From Candidatus Methanoperedens sp. (GTDB taxonomy: Archaea > Halobacteriota > Methanosarcinia > Methanosarcinales > Methanoperedenaceae): DNA of 19,795 nt. Where the stretch lies: contig JAPMTY010000006.1 of assembly GCA_026552835.1 (NCBI GenBank), positions 1 to 19,795 of the forward strand, read 5' to 3'. Of the stretch, positions 1 through 6,501 are shown piece by piece. Every line of letters starts with the position of its first letter. Within the stretch, counting starts at the first letter, position 1. The position numbers and the translations under genes were made by a program. Under the pieces are notes generated by a model, which did not search any database, was not told the origin of the DNA, and saw only the letters and a list, made by a program, of their open reading frames with translations.

Positions 1-429
1 ATACCATTGTCGCTGCAAGAAGGATATTACTACGAACCTACGGTTCTTACTGGAGTTACTCCTGAAATGAGTGTAATGAATGAAGAAGTGTTCGGACCTG
101 TCGCAGTTATTTCAGTTTTTGAAACTATGGATGAAGCCATTACGCTTGCAAATGGAACAGAATATGGGTTAGGGGCATCGGTGTGGACAAAGAACCTGGA
201 TACCGCAATGCGCATGTCCTCGCAGCTTGAGTGCGGGATGGTATGGGTAAATGAAATATGCACACTGCATCCGCAGTGTCCCTGGGTTGGGGTCAAGTAT
301 AGCGGGATGGGAAAAGACTTATCCAGATACGGCATCAGGGAATTCGTCAGCATCAAGCATGTAAACATTAACTTCGGAACTGGAAAAACGCGTCAGTGGT
401 GGTTCCCTTATGCAAAGACGGTCTTATGA
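1..429 (+). CDS. Aldehyde dehydrogenase, C-terminal part (5' end outside window)
   Basis: NAD(P)-dependent aldehyde dehydrogenase family; only the last 142 or so residues are present and the frame is open to the first base, so the gene begins upstream. The EEVFGPV motif near residue 26 of the visible part is the conserved late motif whose Glu contacts the cofactor ribose in this family. The closing block (WVGVKYSGMGKDLSRYGIREF) matches the family's usual GGxKxSGxGxExGxxGxxxY ending. The catalytic Cys lies upstream and cannot be checked. The substrate cannot be told; the tail looks most like betaine-aldehyde/succinate-semialdehyde type enzymes. The stop overlaps the start of moeA (ATGA), so the two are co-transcribed and probably translationally coupled. 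It is an ordinary NAD(P)-type enzyme by sequence, not a tungsten aldehyde ferredoxin oxidoreductase. Confidence 0.9.
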   Translation: MPLSLQEGYYYEPTVLTGVTPEMSVMNEEVFGPVAVISVFETMDEAITLANGTEYGLGASVWTKNLDTAMRMSSQLECGMVWVNEICTLHPQCPWVGVKYSGMGKDLSRYGIREFVSIKHVNINFGTGKTRQWWFPYAKTVL

Positions 430-1598
430 GTTCTCCAATAGCTCTCAATGAAGCACTTGAGAAAATAAGGCAGCTTAAGAGCACATACTACTTCAGGCGT
501 GATTCTGAACAGATATCCCTTAACGATTCTGTGGGGAGGGAACTCAGTGAAGATATTATTGCAGATTCAATGTCCCCGGCATTCGATATAGCGGCAATGG
601 ACGGATTTGCTGTCCGGATTTGCGACAGTTATCCACTAAGGATATCAGGGAAGGTATATGCAGGCGACAGCATTGCAAAGATAAAAAGCGGTGAGGCTAT
701 GGCAATCGCAACGGGCGCGTTACTCCCGGAAGGTGCAGATGCGGTGCTGAAAATAGAGGGTGCGGAGGTTAAAAAAGATATCCTTTATGGAAAAGTTCTC
801 AAGAAATGGGAAAACGTATTCCAGAAAGGCTCGGATTACAGCGCCGGTGACAGGATATTTGAAAAAAATCACCGCATCATGCCCCAGAGCGCTGCGCTTT
901 TATACAGCCTCGGCATCGAAAAAGTCCCGGTTTATAAAAAAACCAGGGCGGGCATAATATCGACAGGCACTGAAATTTATAACGGCATGATTAAAAATAC
1001 AAGCGCGGTTCTGATTCAGGGGTTTTTGAAGGAAATGGGCTGTGAATCCGTATTTTTGGGCGCTGTTCCTGATGACTTTGACAAAACAAAGGAAATGCTG
1101 CTGCAAGCATGCGAAAAGTATGATGTCATATTTACAACAGGCGGAGTTTCAGTTGGCGAGCGCGATTTTGTCGCTGATATCCTTGCCGAGGCGGGAGAAC
1201 TCCTATTTCACAGGGTGGCGATCAGGCCGGGGAAACCCATTGCCGTCGGCATTGTGAACGACACTCCTGTATTTGCGCTCCCGGGCAAACCCACAGGAGC
1301 TTTCACTGCTCTTGAAATGGTGGTGCGAAGGTATTTCACGGATATGCCAAGGGCAATGCGGCAGCTTGTGATAAATGAGGACGTTGTGCTTCCTGAAAAT
1401 GGTTTTGAGTACATCCTTTTCGTAAATATTGAGCATAACACAGCAAGCGCCATGGGCAGAGAGATGAAGCTATTTGACAGGGAATATAAGACAACGATAA
1501 TCTCGGCATCTCCCCGTTCTGCTGTGGTGGAAGGGTATGTAATAACAGACAGGGATATTGGAAAAGGTGAACTGGTAAATGTACATCTTTTTAGTTAA
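426..1598 (+). CDS. moeA: Molybdopterin molybdenumtransferase MoeA
   Basis: Inserts molybdate or tungstate into adenylated molybdopterin in the last step of cofactor synthesis. The 390-residue length fits single-domain MoeA. Visible landmarks: AAMDGFAV with Asp59, SAGDR with Asp142, ISTGTEI (178-184), the molybdopterin-binding TTGGVSVGERDF (237-248), RPGKPIAVG (267-275) and LPGKPTGAF (285-293). Asp59 and Asp142 fall at the numbering of the known E. coli active-site residues. I chose ATG 426 because it overlaps the stop of the preceding gene; an in-frame GTG-type start 30 bases upstream would add ten residues lying inside the dehydrogenase. The usual LPGNP motif reads LPGKP here, which may mark a subfamily. 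tupB and tupC follow, so metal uptake and metal insertion are encoded together; the position next to a tungstate-type importer suggests but does not prove tungsten use. Confidence 0.93.
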   Translation: MSSPIALNEALEKIRQLKSTYYFRRDSEQISLNDSVGRELSEDIIADSMSPAFDIAAMDGFAVRICDSYPLRISGKVYAGDSIAKIKSGEAMAIATGALLPEGADAVLKIEGAEVKKDILYGKVLKKWENVFQKGSDYSAGDRIFEKNHRIMPQSAALLYSLGIEKVPVYKKTRAGIISTGTEIYNGMIKNTSAVLIQGFLKEMGCESVFLGAVPDDFDKTKEMLLQACEKYDVIFTTGGVSVGERDFVADILAEAGELLFHRVAIRPGKPIAVGIVNDTPVFALPGKPTGAFTALEMVVRRYFTDMPRAMRQLVINEDVVLPENGFEYILFVNIEHNTASAMGREMKLFDREYKTTIISASPRSAVVEGYVITDRDIGKGELVNVHLFS

Positions 1599-1605
1599 GG
1601 TAAAC

Positions 1606-1632
1606 ATGAGTAAACAAAGAGGCTGGACATGA
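1606..1632 (+). other. Possible 8-codon leader ORF before tupB
   Basis: ATG at 1606 opens an 8-codon frame (MSKQRGWT) that ends in a TGA overlapping the tupB ATG by the ATGA arrangement. It lies in the only gap between moeA and tupB. A frame this short can easily arise by chance, and tupB has its own GAGG seven bases upstream, so this is recorded only as a possible coupling device. Confidence 0.15.
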
Positions 1633-2363
1633 GCAGCGCTGACTTTTTGACCCAGGGAATTATCAGGGCGTTTGAATTGATATTCAGTTTAAATCCCTAT
1701 ATTCTGAGCATAACAGGCGTTTCCATCAAAGTATCAGGCACTGCGACTATCCTTGCAACCCTTACAGCTATACCACTTGCATTTGCCATCTCTTTCCTGA
1801 ACTTCCGCGGCAAGCAGGCACTGATCACGCTTATCAATACGGGCATGGGGCTGCCATCTGTTTTTGTGGGGCTTGTTATCTTCGTGATGTTCGTGCCTGC
1901 AGGACCCCTCGGGGTTTTGAATATGATTTTTACGCAAAAAGCCATGATTTTGGCCCAGTATATACTTATCACGCCGGTTATAACAGGTATCTCACTTGCT
2001 GCAATAAAAGCAGTTCCTCAACCAATAATCGAGACTGTTTATACGCTCGGCGGTAACAAAAATGACGCTGCGGTTGCGGTTTTAAGAGAGGCAAGATTCG
2101 GCATCATCACAGCCGTACTTGCAGGACTCGGAAGGGCGCTCGCAGAGGTGGGCGCGATTCTTATTGTCGGCGGCAATATCGCTCTCACAGGAAGCGTGGG
2201 CGGGATAGGTGAAGGGCTTTCCGAAACGCGCACGCTCACGACTGCGATTACACTGGAAACGAGCAAGGGCGATATATCCACGTCAATTGCCCTCGGGATT
2301 ATCCTGATTTCCCTTGTTCTTTCTGTTAATATACTGGCTAACTTCTTCCAGAGGAGAGATTGA
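1629..2363 (+). CDS. tupB: Tungstate/molybdate ABC transporter permease TupB
   Basis: Membrane permease of an oxyanion importer, 244 residues with five to six hydrophobic segments. The cytoplasmic coupling loop is clear: AVLREARFGIITAVLAGLGRA around residues 149-170, the EAA-type motif that docks on the ATPase. The overall sequence, including the IVGGNIALTGSVGGIGEGL stretch near the C terminus, resembles the TupB/WtpB group rather than sulfate or phosphate permeases. ATG 1629 is preceded by GAGG at suitable spacing. It sits between moeA and tupC in one operon. The tungstate assignment is family-level: TupB and ModB-like permeases are hard to separate without the binding protein, and no tupA/wtpA gene is in the window. 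Confidence 0.85.
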   Translation: MSSADFLTQGIIRAFELIFSLNPYILSITGVSIKVSGTATILATLTAIPLAFAISFLNFRGKQALITLINTGMGLPSVFVGLVIFVMFVPAGPLGVLNMIFTQKAMILAQYILITPVITGISLAAIKAVPQPIIETVYTLGGNKNDAAVAVLREARFGIITAVLAGLGRALAEVGAILIVGGNIALTGSVGGIGEGLSETRTLTTAITLETSKGDISTSIALGIILISLVLSVNILANFFQRRD

Positions 2364-2364
2364 A

Positions 2365-3090
2365 ATGGCTGAGGAGTTAATCAGGATACAGAACCTCTGC
2401 AAATCCTTCGGAAGCAAGGAAGTATTAAAAAATGTAAGCCTCGTGATTAACCGGGGTGAGATATTTGCACTCATCGGACCGAGCGGGGTGGGGAAGACCA
2501 CAATGCTTCGGATATTAAACTTTTTAGAGACGCCCTCGGATGGCAGAATTGTATTCAACGGTATTAACAGCAGCCATAAAATCGATGCCAGGCGCAGGAT
2601 GTCGATGCTTTTCCAGACGCCAGCCATTTTCAATACTTCTGTGTTCAACAATGTGGCTTACGGGCTCAAAGTCCGCAAGGCCGATAAGGAAACTATGAAG
2701 AAAATAGTCATGAATGCATTAAGTATTGTGGGACTCGATGGGAGAGAACATCAAAAAGCCCGTACTCTCTCAGGCGGGGAGGCACAGCGCATGGCTTTTG
2801 CGCGGGCTATAGTTTATGACCCCGATATCCTTCTTCTTGATGAGCCGACAACGAACCTTGACCCAGCTAATGTGGCAAAGATGGAGGAGGTTATCGAACG
2901 GATACGGAGCGAGCGCGGAACGACCATCGTTATTGCAACGCATAACATTTACCAGGTGAAGCGCATTGCAGACAGGGTAGGGATTTTGTTGAACGGGGAA
3001 TTAATCGAGGTGAATAACAAAGATGGCATTTTTACAAAGCCGAAAGATGCAAGGTCTGCGGCTTTTTTGAAGGGGGAGATGATATATTGA
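2365..3090 (+). CDS. tupC: Tungstate/molybdate ABC transporter ATPase TupC
   Basis: ATP-hydrolysing subunit partnered with TupB. In 241 residues it shows Walker A GPSGVGKTT (38-46), Q-loop Gln84, signature LSGGEAQR (135-142), Walker B ILLLDEPT (155-162) and an H-loop ATHN near 195-198, so it should be catalytically competent. It ends soon after the nucleotide-binding domain and lacks the C-terminal TOBE (molybdate-binding) domain found in ModC, which agrees with TupC. ATG 2365 is chosen because GAGGAG lies 9-14 bases upstream and it directly follows the tupB stop; a longer frame from 2314 would sit inside tupB. The gene converges on the rsmB-like gene with only 15 bases between stops and no evident terminator hairpin. 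Confidence 0.9.
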   Translation: MAEELIRIQNLCKSFGSKEVLKNVSLVINRGEIFALIGPSGVGKTTMLRILNFLETPSDGRIVFNGINSSHKIDARRRMSMLFQTPAIFNTSVFNNVAYGLKVRKADKETMKKIVMNALSIVGLDGREHQKARTLSGGEAQRMAFARAIVYDPDILLLDEPTTNLDPANVAKMEEVIERIRSERGTTIVIATHNIYQVKRIADRVGILLNGELIEVNNKDGIFTKPKDARSAAFLKGEMIY

Positions 3091-3105
3091 TATTCCCATG
3101 CCCAT

Positions 3106-4458
3106 TTAATTTCGTCTCATCACAGCCCCGAAAAACCCATCAGTACCATGAACATGCGGCAGCGATCTGAAATATCCTTCTTCTGTCGTAAATTTGCCAA
3201 ATATTTCAGGGTTAATTTCAGAAGCAGGAACCATGTGGAAATCCATGTTCTCCTCAAGAAAACCCCGCACAACATCCTCATTTTCCTCCCTGCTGATGGT
3301 GCATGTGGCATAAACAAGTCTCCCGCCGGGTTTTACAAGACCGCTATATTCCCTTAATATTTCTTTTTGCTTGGCAGAAAGCTCTCTTATATCCTCCTGT
3401 GTCAGCCTCCATTTCGAATCAGGGTTTCTCCTGAATACTCCCATGCCCGAGCATGGGGCGTCTATCAATACGCAATCAGCTCGGCCATCGTATTCACCAA
3501 GACTGTCAGTTTCAACAGTCCTGATATTCAAAGCGCCTGCCCTCGCTGCCCGCCGCCTCAGGTTTGAAAGCTTTGAAGCGCTGGTTTCAAAAGCAATAAT
3601 ATTGCCTTTATTCTTCATCAGTCCTGAAAGCAACAGGGACTTTCCGCCGTTTCCCGCGCAGGCATCCACAACAAATTCCCCAGGTTTTGCCGCCGTAAGC
3701 AGGGTAATAAGCTGGCTGCCCTCATCCTGCACCTCAAAAGCCCCGTTAGCAAAAGCATCTGTTTTAAAGATATCCTCTTTTTTATCAACAACAAGCCCGA
3801 AAGGCGAGAACATTGTTGGCGATGAAGTATAGCCCTCATGACCAAGAGCCTCCCGGAGAGATTCTCGTTTTGTCTTCAGGGGATTTGCGCGTATTGTTAA
3901 AGGAGGTTCGTGATTATTGGCAGCGCACAGCGCTTCCACCATGCCGGCTTCATGAAATTCTTTCATCCATTTTTCCACAATCCAAATAGGGTGTGAATGA
4001 TATACCGAAATATATTCAATGGGTGTCTTTTCTTTATCGGGGAAAGTAACTTCATCTTTATTTTTTATTATTCCCTCAACAGTTCTTTTTACAAACCCTT
4101 CGAGCCGTTTCTCATCAACGCAAAGCGCAGTCGCGTTATTTATGACGCTGGCAGCCGATGCCCCGGTAAACACTGCCTGGTAAGTGCAAATCCTGAGAAT
4201 ATTGAGAATATTTAAATCAATATCGGGCGGCGAGGCTCTTGATGCATGTCCGATAATATAATCAATCCGCCCCCGGTGGCGCAGGATTCCGTAGGTGAAC
4301 TCAACAATGGTCGCTTTTTCGGAAGATAAAAAAGTTTCATTTTTAAAAATTTCACCAAGCAGCATGTCGGGATATTTTTTCCCTGCTATTACTGAATCCA
4401 GAAGCTGCAGGATGACGAAATATGCTTTTTGCCTTATGAAAATGCTGTTATTTTTCAA
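3106..4458 (-). CDS. NusB-fused rRNA cytosine-5 methyltransferase (RsmB/NOL1-NOP2-Sun family)
   Basis: S-adenosylmethionine-dependent m5C RNA methyltransferase, 450 residues. Residues 1 to about 135 form a helical NusB-like RNA-binding domain. From about 150 the Sun/NOP2 catalytic part follows: SAM-binding VDACAGNGGKS (264-274), DAPCSGMGVFRRNPDSKW with Cys336, and ATCTISREENE with the catalytic Cys386. The NusB fusion is the bacterial RsmB architecture (E. coli RsmB modifies C967 of 16S rRNA); the exact RNA target in this archaeon is unknown. Its start overlaps the end of the ZPR1 gene by 11 bases, so it is the last cistron of the PUA-SepF-ZPR1 operon. Long open frames on the opposite strand are shadows of this gene. 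Confidence 0.92.
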   Translation of the reverse strand: MKNNSIFIRQKAYFVILQLLDSVIAGKKYPDMLLGEIFKNETFLSSEKATIVEFTYGILRHRGRIDYIIGHASRASPPDIDLNILNILRICTYQAVFTGASAASVINNATALCVDEKRLEGFVKRTVEGIIKNKDEVTFPDKEKTPIEYISVYHSHPIWIVEKWMKEFHEAGMVEALCAANNHEPPLTIRANPLKTKRESLREALGHEGYTSSPTMFSPFGLVVDKKEDIFKTDAFANGAFEVQDEGSQLITLLTAAKPGEFVVDACAGNGGKSLLLSGLMKNKGNIIAFETSASKLSNLRRRAARAGALNIRTVETDSLGEYDGRADCVLIDAPCSGMGVFRRNPDSKWRLTQEDIRELSAKQKEILREYSGLVKPGGRLVYATCTISREENEDVVRGFLEENMDFHMVPASEINPEIFGKFTTEEGYFRSLPHVHGTDGFFGAVMRRN

Positions 4459-5026
4459 AAATTATCATACCGGTTTTAAGATGAGCAACATCTTCCTCTG
4501 TAAGCTCCTTTTTCGTGGCATTTTCTGCAATTATGGCGCTGTTGCCCAGTGGGTCCTCGATAATGACGGTTATCTCATAATTACCCGCTTTTATTTTTTC
4601 AAGAATCGAGAGAAGTTCCAGTGCGCGCTCTGTTTTTTCTTGTTCTCCCCAGCGCGTTACCATTCCAAGTATTTCTTCAACCCTGTCAAGCACGCCTTCG
4701 ATATTAGAGACAAAAGATTCAGAGGCCGGCCCCGGTTCAATATCTACCCCGAGTTCGGGAATCCTTATCGTCCCTGACGTGGAACGCACCACCCGCGCAT
4801 CAAGGTCGTCCAGGTTTTTTATTTTCAATTCGTAACGCACAGGCTTACTCTGTGCCAGTATTAAAGTATCCGAATACCGGAATCCGCATTCGCACAGGGT
4901 AGTAATATGCATCACTTCCCCGAAAAAAGGAATATTATCCGGAACCCAGTTTGTCAGGAGTTCCTTATAACAGAGCGGGCAAACGCTCCTGGTAACGGTT
5001 AATGGGTGGATTGGTTCGGAGTTCAC
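4448..5026 (-). CDS. ZPR1-type zinc finger protein
   Basis: Archaeal ZPR1-family protein of 192 residues, the single-copy version of the zinc finger plus beta-rich domain found twice in eukaryotic ZPR1. The zinc ligands are visible as CPLC (Cys16, Cys19) and CECG (Cys45, Cys47); the second pair is one residue tighter than the eukaryotic CxxC. The core IPFFGEVMHITTLCECGFRY segment (33-50) is typical. Eukaryotic ZPR1 binds and helps fold the elongation factor EF-1A; the archaeal role is not established. It overlaps sepF upstream by 4 bases and the RNA methyltransferase downstream by 11, showing tight coupling between a division gene and translation-related genes. Confidence 0.88.
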   Translation of the reverse strand: MNSEPIHPLTVTRSVCPLCYKELLTNWVPDNIPFFGEVMHITTLCECGFRYSDTLILAQSKPVRYELKIKNLDDLDARVVRSTSGTIRIPELGVDIEPGPASESFVSNIEGVLDRVEEILGMVTRWGEQEKTERALELLSILEKIKAGNYEITVIIEDPLGNSAIIAENATKKELTEEDVAHLKTGMIIFEK

Positions 5027-5394
5027 TTTAATTTTTGTCTGTCGATCCGGACACCGCGCGGGGTTACAATGACCTGGTCTTCCTTTATCATTGCAATGTC
5101 GCCATGCACGTCGCCAACAACCTGTTTTAAATCCTTAATCGCCCTGTCGAAAACCAGTTTATCTTTTTTTGCAGGCGATATATCAATCATAAGGATATTC
5201 CCGCCGTATATCTGCTTCTTCAATTCTGGCATAATATCAAGCCCGGAAAGTTCAGCTATCCGGATGAAAGTACCCGTTGGTTCATCCTTGAAACCCTCTT
5301 CGAATTCCGATAAATCAAGTTCTTGATATTCCTCTGCCTCAGCTTTTGCCTTTTTCCCGCTTCCAAGGAACTTATCTAAAAATTTCGACGCCAT
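5023..5394 (-). CDS. sepF: Archaeal cell-division protein SepF
   Basis: SepF (DUF552) tethers FtsZ to the membrane; in archaea with FtsZ it is the main known anchor. At 123 residues it has the usual parts: an N-terminal amphipathic membrane-targeting helix (MASKFLDKFLGSGKK), an acidic linker (about 18-38) and a compact beta-rich core from about 42 ending in the archaeal signature GDIAMIKEDQVIVTPRGVRI. A GGTGATG ribosome binding site lies about seven bases before ATG 5394. The gene follows the PUA-domain gene after 41 bases and overlaps ZPR1. ftsZ is not in the window. The assignment rests on the whole-length pattern and I consider it secure. Confidence 0.92.
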   Translation of the reverse strand: MASKFLDKFLGSGKKAKAEAEEYQELDLSEFEEGFKDEPTGTFIRIAELSGLDIMPELKKQIYGGNILMIDISPAKKDKLVFDRAIKDLKQVVGDVHGDIAMIKEDQVIVTPRGVRIDRQKLK

Positions 5395-5435
5395 GAAATC
5401 ATCACCTTTACTCCTTACTGTTTGTATCTATTTAT

Positions 5436-5918
5436 TTATTTCTGTTCAAGCTTCCATATTTCGTCCCCGACAAAATGTATGGATTTGACAGCCTTTCCTT
5501 TTCCACCCTTCATGTCTTTTCCGGTCATAAGAGCCCTTCCGATAGCGAGCGCCTTTCCATGAGCCTGTTCTACTACTATAACGAGGTCACCCTCCCTGAT
5601 AGCGGGATCGGCATCCACTATTCCCGGAGCCATTATGTCAGCCCCGTTTATAATGAATTTCACTGCCCCGGGATCCACCACAATCCTGCGCCGGGAAGGG
5701 TTCAACTTGAGAGCGCCTTTTACTGTCGGGAATATCTTCCCTTCAATCTTGAATAATAGCGGTTCACCGTCCACGAAAATAAAATCCGATTCATCCGACT
5801 GTACATATTCAAGCTTCTTTCCAATAAACGAAGAGACATCCCCAAAAGCTTCCATAATATCATTGACGAGAGCCTTTTCTTCGGTTTTTCTCAATATATT
5901 CCGTGATTTTATCTTCAT
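5436..5918 (-). CDS. PUA-domain RNA-binding protein (Tma20/MCT-1-like, COG2016 type)
   Basis: 160-residue predicted RNA-binding protein. The first 70 or so residues (beginning MKIKSRNILRKTEEKAL) resemble the N-terminal domain of MCT-1/eIF2D-like proteins, and residues 75-155 form a PUA domain with VDPGAVKFIINGADIMAPGI and EGDLVIVVEQAHGKALAIGRA. Eukaryotic relatives act in translation initiation and ribosome recycling; the archaeal role is inferred. It is the first gene of the operon leading to sepF, ZPR1 and the methyltransferase. The ATG at 5918 is preceded by AAAGGGG about 11 bases upstream, within a region able to form competing hairpins (separate entry). Confidence 0.87.
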   Translation of the reverse strand: MKIKSRNILRKTEEKALVNDIMEAFGDVSSFIGKKLEYVQSDESDFIFVDGEPLLFKIEGKIFPTVKGALKLNPSRRRIVVDPGAVKFIINGADIMAPGIVDADPAIREGDLVIVVEQAHGKALAIGRALMTGKDMKGGKGKAVKSIHFVGDEIWKLEQK

Positions 5919-5927
5919 AAAAGGTTA

Positions 5928-5970
5928 CGCCCCTTTATGACGTATAAGGGTATGGCGCATACCCCTTCTT
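5928..5970 (-). promoter_or_regulatory. Competing hairpins over the ribosome binding site of the PUA gene
   Basis: Reading the minus strand, three blocks follow each other: AAGGGGTATG (5967-5958), CATACCCTTAT (5954-5944) and ATAAAGGGG (5938-5930). The middle block can pair with the first (GGGTATG with CATACCC, loop CGC, extended by AA/TT past one bulged G) or with the third (CCCTTAT with ATAAAGGG, one bulged A, loop ACGTC). The third block contains the likely Shine-Dalgarno of the gene starting at 5918. The two foldings exclude each other, so the leader could switch between open and hidden ribosome binding site. This is base pairing I can see, not a known riboswitch class. Confidence 0.4.
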
Positions 5971-6002
5971 TTGATAAACCTTTCTTAAACGTTTTCATTT
6001 GC

Positions 6003-6057
6003 CACCAATAGTTTTAAATATTGTCCTGACCACTTTGGTGCACTATTGAATTAATAG
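6003..6057 (+). promoter_or_regulatory. Promoter with nested inverted repeats for the LSm-L37e-purF operon
   Basis: A TATA-like TTTTAAATA at 6012-6020 would place transcription start near 6042; AGGAG at 6071-6075 is the ribosome binding site for ATG 6082. CAATA (6006-6010) and TATTG (6019-6023) flank the TATA element as an inverted repeat. CAATAGT (6006-6012) is also the reverse complement of ACTATTG (6042-6048), and CTATT/AATAG (6043-6057) forms another small repeat. The TATA is near-symmetric and could serve the divergent PUA gene as well. No regulator is identified. Confidence 0.5.
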
Positions 6058-6081
6058 TTTACTAATATTCAGGAGCGTTAT

Positions 6082-6297
6082 ATGGGAAATAGACCCCTCG
6101 ACATTCTAAACAATGCATTAAATAAATCCGTACTGATACGGTTAAAGGGCTCAAGAGAATTCAGAGGCGAATTGCAGGGCTACGATATTCACATGAATAT
6201 AGTACTGGAAAAAGCTGAGGAAATAAAAGAGAACGAAACAAAGAAACTTGGAACTGTAGTTGTCCGCGGGGATAATATAGTATTCATTTCTCCTTAA
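6082..6297 (+). CDS. LSm/Sm-like archaeal RNA-binding protein (SmAP)
   Basis: Small ring-forming Sm-fold protein of 71 residues that binds U-rich RNA. Sm motif 1 covers about residues 17-47 ([19 protein letters not shown], then [11 protein letters not shown]), and Sm motif 2 is [12 protein letters not shown] near the C terminus, with the RGDN core in place. It begins the operon with L37e and purF; the pairing of LSm with L37e is common in archaea and links it to ribosome or RNA metabolism. AGGAG seven bases before the ATG supports the start. Confidence 0.95.
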   Translation: MGNRPLDILNNALNKSVLIRLKGSREFRGELQGYDIHMNIVLEKAEEIKENETKKLGTVVVRGDNIVFISP

Positions 6298-6319
6298 AAA
6301 TTAACAAAGGTGATAATAA

Positions 6320-6490
6320 ATGTCAAAAGGTACGCCGTCAATGGGTATGCGCCAGCATAAGACCCATATTAAATGCAGAAGATGCGGAAGCGTTTCATTT
6401 AATACCCATACAAAAATGTGCGCATCGTGCGGATTCGGAAAGACCAAACGAATGCGATCATACAAATGGCAAGAAAAATGCGGATATTAA
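6320..6490 (+). CDS. rpl37e: 50S ribosomal protein L37e
   Basis: A 56-residue protein starting at ATG 6320, preceded by a GGTGA at 6309-6313. It begins [16 protein letters not shown] and is rich in Lys and Arg. A zinc ribbon is formed by Cys19, Cys22, Cys34 and Cys37 (CRRC and CASC), followed by [13 protein letters not shown], all characteristic of L37e. It lies 22 bases after the LSm stop and 11 bases before the purF start in one operon. Its length is typical for the family. Confidence 0.96.
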   Translation: MSKGTPSMGMRQHKTHIKCRRCGSVSFNTHTKMCASCGFGKTKRMRSYKWQEKCGY

Positions 6491-6501
6491 GGTGACCCCG
6501 G

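Noticed and set aside
3091..3105. Bidirectional terminator between tupC and the methyltransferase gene
   Set aside because: The 15-base gap has no hairpin or T-tract.
3371..3832. 153-codon plus-strand open frame
   Set aside because: It lies wholly inside the methyltransferase gene, opposite its SAM-binding and catalytic motifs, and shows no family features.
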